Positions 58,214 to 64,000 of a stretch of 64,000 bases of DNA are shown here, piece by piece; within the stretch, counting starts at the first letter, position 1, and each line of letters opens with the position of its first letter. The translations under genes and the position numbers were made by a program. The stretch spans positions 8,866,001 to 8,930,000 of the forward strand of contig JAKSXM010000272.1 of NCBI GenBank assembly GCA_022575985.1. Reading direction: 5' to 3'. The notes beneath the pieces were generated by a model. It did no database searches and had not been told where the DNA came from. It saw nothing but the letters and a program-made list of their open reading frames with translations. Source of the DNA: Anagrus nilaparvatae. Lineage: Eukaryota > Arthropoda > Insecta > Hymenoptera > Mymaridae.

Positions 58214-60852
58214 ATGGCACATTTTGTAGCAGTATGCGTTGTTTGCGTACTATGTGCATCTCATGTACCTTGTTATGCTCACACTTCGACGAATTCAAGA
58301 TTTATAAAAAATAGTGATAGTGCAAAATATTTGTCAATTAATCCTAGTTATAGTGAAAATTTAGTAATTAATCAAGAAAGAACAATACAGAAACATACCA
58401 AAGAAAATTCAAGATCTAAAAGACATGCGGACTTAAATGAAAAATATTTTATAAAACAATTATTTCAAGATTTTGGCGATGGTGAAAATATGAATATTGA
58501 AGGTTTTGAAAGATTATTAAAAAAAATAGGATTATTTCAATCAGTTACACATGTTCCTAATGATCAACATAATCATGTAAATAGTAATAAATCTGAAAAA
58601 TCAATAGGTAAATTTATCAATTCAATGACTAATAAAATTTTGTTTAAAAAAAACTCAATAATTATTATTATTATTTTTTTTTATCAATCATTGTAAAAAT
58701 TCGTTATCCTAAATTTATCAATATTTATAATTTTAGATAGTTCTAATGATTCCCAAAATACAAAAAATAATGTACAAAATAAAAATATAACTTCAAAGCA
58801 TAAGGTGAAAAAAAATTTTTTATTTAAAAAGAAATAAGTATATTGATAATTTGATAAAAAAATCAACTTTTTCTTTTTTTTTAATACAGTGCTTAAATAG
58901 CAATGAATTATTGAAAGTCTTATCTCATGATGTTAAACTTACCTCTTCTTCAACAAGTAATAACGATAGCAATACAATAATACCTGATAAACTTTTTGAA
59001 CGTATTTGTCCAGTACTTATTTATCAGTTAGCTTCAGTGGGTGCACAAGAAAAAAGTAGTACAAGTTGTCTTTATTTAACTGAAGATTTTGATAATAAAA
59101 TTGATGATCACCAAGTTGAAGAAATGTCACGTAATATATTTCAAGGTAACAAGTTATAAATTATTTAAATTTTTATTTTTAAAATAATAATATTAAAAAT
59201 TTCTAAATTTAGTATGGATGTATTCCACAATTAGTATATTAATTATTAGCCTCTGCGGTCTTCTTGGAGTTGCAGTAATACCTGTTATGGGTAAAAGTTA
59301 TTATCATCATTTATTACAATATTTAGTTGCACTTGCTGTAGGTACACTATGTGGAGATGCACTTATACATTTAATTCCTCATGTAAGTTACTCATAAAAT
59401 AATATTATTTAATGTTTTTGATTAATTTCATTGTATTCTAGGCCATGATGTCACATAATCATGACCATGATAGTATAAATGAAAATCAAGATAGCCACAA
59501 TTTGAATATGTGGAAAGGTTTTGTTGCAATGATAGGCTTAACGCTTTTCTTTTTTACTGAAAAAGCTTTAAATATTATTGTTGAATGGAGAAAGTACAAT
59601 AAACGCCAAAAACAGGTATTACAAAAAATATATAAAAAATAAACTATTTTTTCTGAATCATTTATTTATTCTTTATAATTATAGTTACCTTCGAGAGTAA
59701 GAGTTATGAGGGAGCATGATGAAGGAAATCAAAATTCTGTAGGTGAAAAGCTTTGCAAGCACAAATATTCATCATACCCTTATTGTTATGGTGAAATTAC
59801 TGATGCAAAAGGTATTTAGTTTAAAAGTTTTTTTGTAAATTTACACTTCTTTTTGAAAATAAAATTTTTTTTACATTGTAGAAAATCATAACAGTTGTCA
59901 ACACAACAACCATGAAAGACCTCAAACTATTGAAGAAGAAAAACCATTAACGTCAAAATGTAATTCGGTTAGTAAAATTGTGCCAAATAATATTGAAAAG
60001 AAGAATAATGAAGATTGGAAAATGGAAGAACCTAGATTAAATGAAACAAAAAAAAATATTGATAGTTCCGAAGCTCAATTAAATGAATTAGAAAGTTATA
60101 CTGTTATAATAAGGGATCATGAAACAAAGCATCATGGCCATTCACATTCTCACAGTAAATTTATTATCTTTTTATTATATTTTTTAAGTATTCCAAATTC
60201 AGAATAAAAATTATGTGTTTAGGTCACGTACATTCAGCACCAGATTCAATGTCTAGTGTTGCTTGGATGGTTATAATGGGAGATGGACTACATAATTTTA
60301 CTGATGGGATGGCTATTGGTGCTGCATTTTCAGCAAGTATTGCTGGAGGATTTTCAACGACCATTGCAGTTTTCTGCCATGAATTACCTCATGAACTAGG
60401 TAAATCAATTTTTTTTTTTTATTTTAGCATGTATAATATTTTTATAATGTATGTTTTTAGGAGACTTTGCAGTTTTATTAAAAGCTGGTATGAGTGCAAA
60501 ACAAGCTGTTTTTTACAATTTGTTATCTTCTGTACTTTGCTTATTTGGTATGATTTTTGGCGTTATACTTGGTACTACACCATCCGCAAGCAGTTGGATG
60601 TTTGCCGCTGCTGCTGGAATGTTTATCTACATAGCACTTGTTGACATGGTAAATATAAATTAGCCTTTAATTAAAGACGTTTTAAAAAAAAATTTGTAAA
60701 ATTAGATTCCAGAATTATCTACAAATCACTCAACGGAAAATGGTGCTCATTGGATTTGCTTATTACAAGCATTAGGATTAGTGACAGGATTTAGTATTAT
60801 GTTACTTATTGCACTTTATGAACATGATCTGCAAAACATATTTGGCGAATGA
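58214..60852 (+). CDS. foi: LIV-1 family zinc transporter (ZIP6/ZIP10, Drosophila fear-of-intimacy type)
   Basis: Ten exons: 58214-58607, 58737-58804, 58890-59145, 59213-59382, 59442-59615, 59685-59811, 59882-60154, 60223-60399, 60461-60648, 60706-60852; 657 aa. The ATG at 58214 was chosen because it begins a signal peptide ([20 protein letters not shown]) just after an acceptor. An ectodomain with Cys194 and Cys214 ([11 protein letters not shown]) is followed by eight membrane segments. The metal-site motifs HNFTDG (511-516) and CHELPHELG (539-547) are those of LIV-1 ZIPs. The variable loop is His-rich ([13 protein letters not shown]) and carries [14 protein letters not shown], typical of ZIP6/10. 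ZIP proteins import zinc into the cytosol; foi is needed for cell migration and E-cadherin in flies. The subfamily is clear; one-to-one orthology with foi is inferred. Confidence 0.93.
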
Positions 60853-62402
60853 AAAAGTCTGATTACACTTATTTTGAATACAAACGAGTGTACATTAATA
60901 TAATTTAATATTTAAATTATTAAGAACTTGTATTTATTAAAGTATACAAAAGTTGTGTAATTTTTGTATTTTAAACTGGTAAAAAAAGTGATCAAGCAGT
61001 TTAAAATTAAAAAAAAATTTAATTTTTTTACTATGGATTTTTTATTTAAAAAAATCATGCAAGTTTATAAGATTGATTTAAAGTTAAAAAAGTATTTCTT
61101 TTTTTAAATACATTTTTTTAAAATTCATATTAATTTTTATGTATTTTATTAAACTTATACATAAAAAAAAATCATCGAAAGAAAAGTTAAAAAATTCGTA
61201 GTATTAAGTACTTAGCAATTATTTTTGATAAAATTTTAAAATAAGTATTTGAAATTGTTCCTTTTTATCAGCTTAGTTTTTAGCTCTCTAAATATCTATA
61301 AAAAAATGAGAACTTATAATATTCAATATAGATTTTAAATTACTAAAAAATGCATTTAGCTGTACTAACTAAAAAAGTTAATAAACTATTGCTTTAATAT
61401 TTGCATATCAAATCATATTGGCTACTTTTTAACAAAAGTTTTAGTTTTCTAAAGTTCCTGCGCTTAATACATAAATATTTTCTTTGAGATTTAATAGATT
61501 AAAAAGTTTATTACTACGCTAATAAAAATTAAACACAATTTTTTTAAAATAAAATCATTGATTAAATATTATAAATAGACTAAATAAAAGCTTGTTTTGT
61601 TGTAATTATTAAGTTTATATTGCTTTAAAAATTGATATTCAAATAAGATTAAAATTATCCAACACTGTTTTGACTGGACTCTTAAAATCCTCGTTTTTCT
61701 CAAAATTTTTATTTTTAATATTCAATAAAAATAAAAGTTAATAATTATAAAAAGTATTAAATTTGCAAAAAAATCTGTTTAAAAAGTGCTTTGTTTTATA
61801 AAAACATTTCTAATTTTTAAATGTTTTAGTTTTATAATTTTAAATAAAACTTATGTTAACATAACTTCTTACAATTATAAAAAAATTGTATAAGAATTAT
61901 GTATAAAATTAATTATACAAGTGAAATCATGTTATCCGGCGCTACAGTAGGTATTTAAAAAAAATACTGCATTTAAATTATTTTTCTATATAAATCATCT
62001 TTATTATAAATTTCTTTTAATTATCTTCAAACTTAAAAATGCCGTTAAAAAATATTTTTTTATAAAATACGTATCAATGTAAATATATAATTTTTGTACA
62101 TAGTTTAAATGTATTGAAAAAGAAACAAAAAATTGTGATTTCTGTTTTTTTTTTTTAATCTTTTTGTTTATGTAGTTATAAAATAAAAGTGTAAAAGGAG
62201 CCTCATATTTTTCAAATTTTTTTGAGGCCCATAAATGATCTATGTAAGTGTTTGTCGCTAAATATTATAAGGAATGTATATTATAAATATTTTGTTATAA
62301 AACTAAATTTTTTATTCTTAATATATTAATTAACTATTCCTTATGCATTAATTTTTTATTTTTTGTACAAATTATTTACATTAAGTTAAATAACAAACAA
62401 TG
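60853..62402. other. 3' UTR of the ZIP gene and convergent junction with KANSL2
   Basis: AT-rich with no coding sequence. Candidate AATAAA sites for the plus-strand gene lie at 61583-61588 and 62182-62187, and for the minus-strand gene at 62316-62311. If the distal plus-strand site is used, the two transcripts end within about 150 bases of each other. Confidence 0.5.
62311..62316 (-). terminator. KANSL2 polyadenylation signal
   Basis: TTTATT on the plus strand (AATAAA on minus), 87 bases beyond the stop codon at 62405-62403. Confidence 0.45.
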
Positions 62403-64000
62403 TTACATAGAAAGTAAATCATCTCTATCACTTAACTGAGCAGTTAAACTAAAAGCAGTATCTGTACTTGCTTCGCTGTTGACGCTGTCATTAAAATTTG
62501 ATGTTTTATTGGCTTCGTCATTCATTTCTCTCATTATACCAGCTATATCATCATCGGGATCTATATTGTCATCCTTTGAATTTTCGACATTAATCTTTTC
62601 TTCGACAAACTAAAAAATAATGATATATTTATAATATTGGATTGTTTTAATTTGAATCTAAATAATACCTCCATTGGCTTTAATTGAGTAACAGGAGGTA
62701 AATTCATGTGAAATATGCAATTGGTATCAAAAATTACAGGTACTGGCTCATGGCATTCTGTATCTCCTTCTTTAGCTCCACATGCTCTAAATAACACTTG
62801 ATGAGAATCCTGAAAAAAAGTAAGTAATAAAAGTAATACATTGATTAATAATTTTTGTTAAAAAAATGTTTGCTAGATTTATACCTTAAGTATATGTTTA
62901 CGACAATATTTGGATGAAGGTATTGTTCTTTCTCCGCATTTAACTCCTCCTTCAGTAAAAATACACTTTGGTATACTTGGAGGTTTTTGAGCTGGACCAT
63001 CAGTAGCCTGAGCTCTTCTATCTAACCATTTTTTATATAAAATTGCTTCTACTCCATTACGCTTATGATAATTATTCATTGCTTTTAATTTTGCATAAAT
63101 TTTTTTTTCTTTAGCCGATTGTTTTATTTGATCGTGAACACTGCCTACAATGTAATAATGTTAAATTAGACCTAGAATCCTTTGCTTAACATGACAAAAT
63201 TATTATTTTTACTATTATTACTAATTTGTAAATTTTGTAAGTAATTAATTTACATTAATTTACAATAGCCACAGGTTAAAAATTACAGATTTTACTTACA
63301 CAAAGTTTCTTTTTCTTTTTTCAAAGCATGTAAATATTTTCTTCGCTTTTCTCTCAAACTGTATTGTAATTTTCTAAATTGACCAATGTACAAGGATTGT
63401 AATTTTAGAATTTTATCTCTTGAGATTGAAACTATTTCTTCTGCAGTATAAATACCAGCATGTCTAAAAGTAAAAAAGAATTAAATTTTAATAATTTATT
63501 CATTTATAAATATTCTATGGTGAAATTCCAAAACTGATCTTTTTAAAAATTTTTCAAATTTAGCTAAAATTTTTTTGAAACGTTTAAGTATCAGAATTAT
63601 CCATATATGGAAAGTTTATTAACAGATAAGTTTTAAAACTAACATTTATGTAAGAATTTAAATAAACGTATATAGGAATTGGCATTTTGCTTTTACCTAA
63701 CTCTATTTCATACCTTAATGGGTCTTCTTCAGCACTAGGAACACTTTCATTATCGCTATCATCATAATAATTGCCTCTGTATGTATCACAAAGTAGTGTT
63801 GGCTCAACATCACTGTCGGAAGAGCTGGCGTAATCTAAAATATTTGTCATTTGTGCATTGACTTTTGTAGCATCCACATCAACTGTAAATAATTATATTT
63901 GTAGTAATTGTTGAAATGAAATATTTAAAGTAACATACCAAAAGGATCCAAAGCATCCATTTTTTTATTATTTTCTTGATTTGAATTAGTATTAGAATCA
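62403..64000 (-). CDS. KANSL2: KAT8 regulatory NSL complex subunit 2 (3' part; 5' end outside window)
   Basis: Minus strand exons: 64000 (open)-63939, 63882-63714, 63463-63300, 63144-62885, 62809-62669, 62609-62403; 333 residues in one frame. In order: an acidic stretch (SSSDSDVEPT), RHAGIYTAEEIV, a helical Arg/Lys-rich segment (LQSLYIGQFRKLQ), RNGVEAILYKKWL with RRAQATDG, and a C-terminal C3Hc3H zinc-binding region (CIFTEGGVKCGER, SSKYCRKHIL, CGAKEGDTECHEPVPV, NCIFH). These match KANSL2, called NSL2 (dgt1) in Drosophila. It is a nuclear subunit of the NSL complex around the MOF histone acetyltransferase. The first zinc-finger region expected at the N-terminus must lie beyond the right edge. 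A Met near 63960 is in frame, but upstream codons are also open, so the true start is unknown. Confidence 0.9.

Overview
This is an AT-rich (roughly three-quarters A+T by eye), intron-rich animal nuclear window. The organism is most likely an insect. Reasons: insect-like gene content (RpL23, a LIV-1 ZIP zinc transporter like Drosophila foi, a KANSL2/NSL2 subunit), short introns in compact genes, R1/LOA-like and jockey-like LINE remnants, and very many short foldback (MITE-like) elements. A parasitoid wasp or a similarly AT-rich insect would fit, but the sequence alone does not fix the order. I found no bacterial operons, tRNA, rRNA or CRISPR.

Layout. (1) 1-19.7 kb, plus strand: the 3' part of an adenylate kinase 5-like gene with nine coding exons in the window and two AK-like domains. 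Its introns hold foldback repeats, two decayed antisense LINE fragments (7.9-11.9 kb) and a 25-bp minisatellite (13.9-14.6 kb). (2) 19.7-28.5 kb: gene-poor and rich in small inverted-repeat elements, with a CpG-dense candidate promoter near 27.3 kb. (3) 28.5-30.5 kb, plus: a CTDSPL2-type phosphatase of 548 aa. (4) 33.2-34.75 kb, minus: metaxin-2, with two homologous, apparently mutually exclusive last exons. (5) 35.0-35.3 kb, minus: an unrecognised two-exon 66-aa ORF, which could also be an alternative 5' end of metaxin-2. (6) 35.7-36.9 kb, plus: RpL23/uL14, complete at 140 aa and divergent from (5). (7) 37-58 kb: about 21 kb without a recognisable protein gene, containing long near-perfect palindromes, one nested inside another element. 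(8) 58.2-60.85 kb, plus: a LIV-1 family zinc transporter (foi/ZIP6/ZIP10-like, 657 aa). (9) 62.4-64.0 kb, minus: the 3' part of KANSL2, convergent with (8) and running off the right edge.

The genes do not form one pathway. They are ordinary cellular genes (nucleotide kinase-like protein, phosphatase, mitochondrial outer-membrane import, ribosome, zinc transport, chromatin) separated by transposon-derived DNA. I see no clear new multi-gene system. The best leads are: the duplicated metaxin-2 terminal exons; the AK gene, whose two domains share intron positions and phases while losing catalytic motifs; the unknown small ORF; and the long foldback elements, which would form long double-stranded RNA if transcribed.
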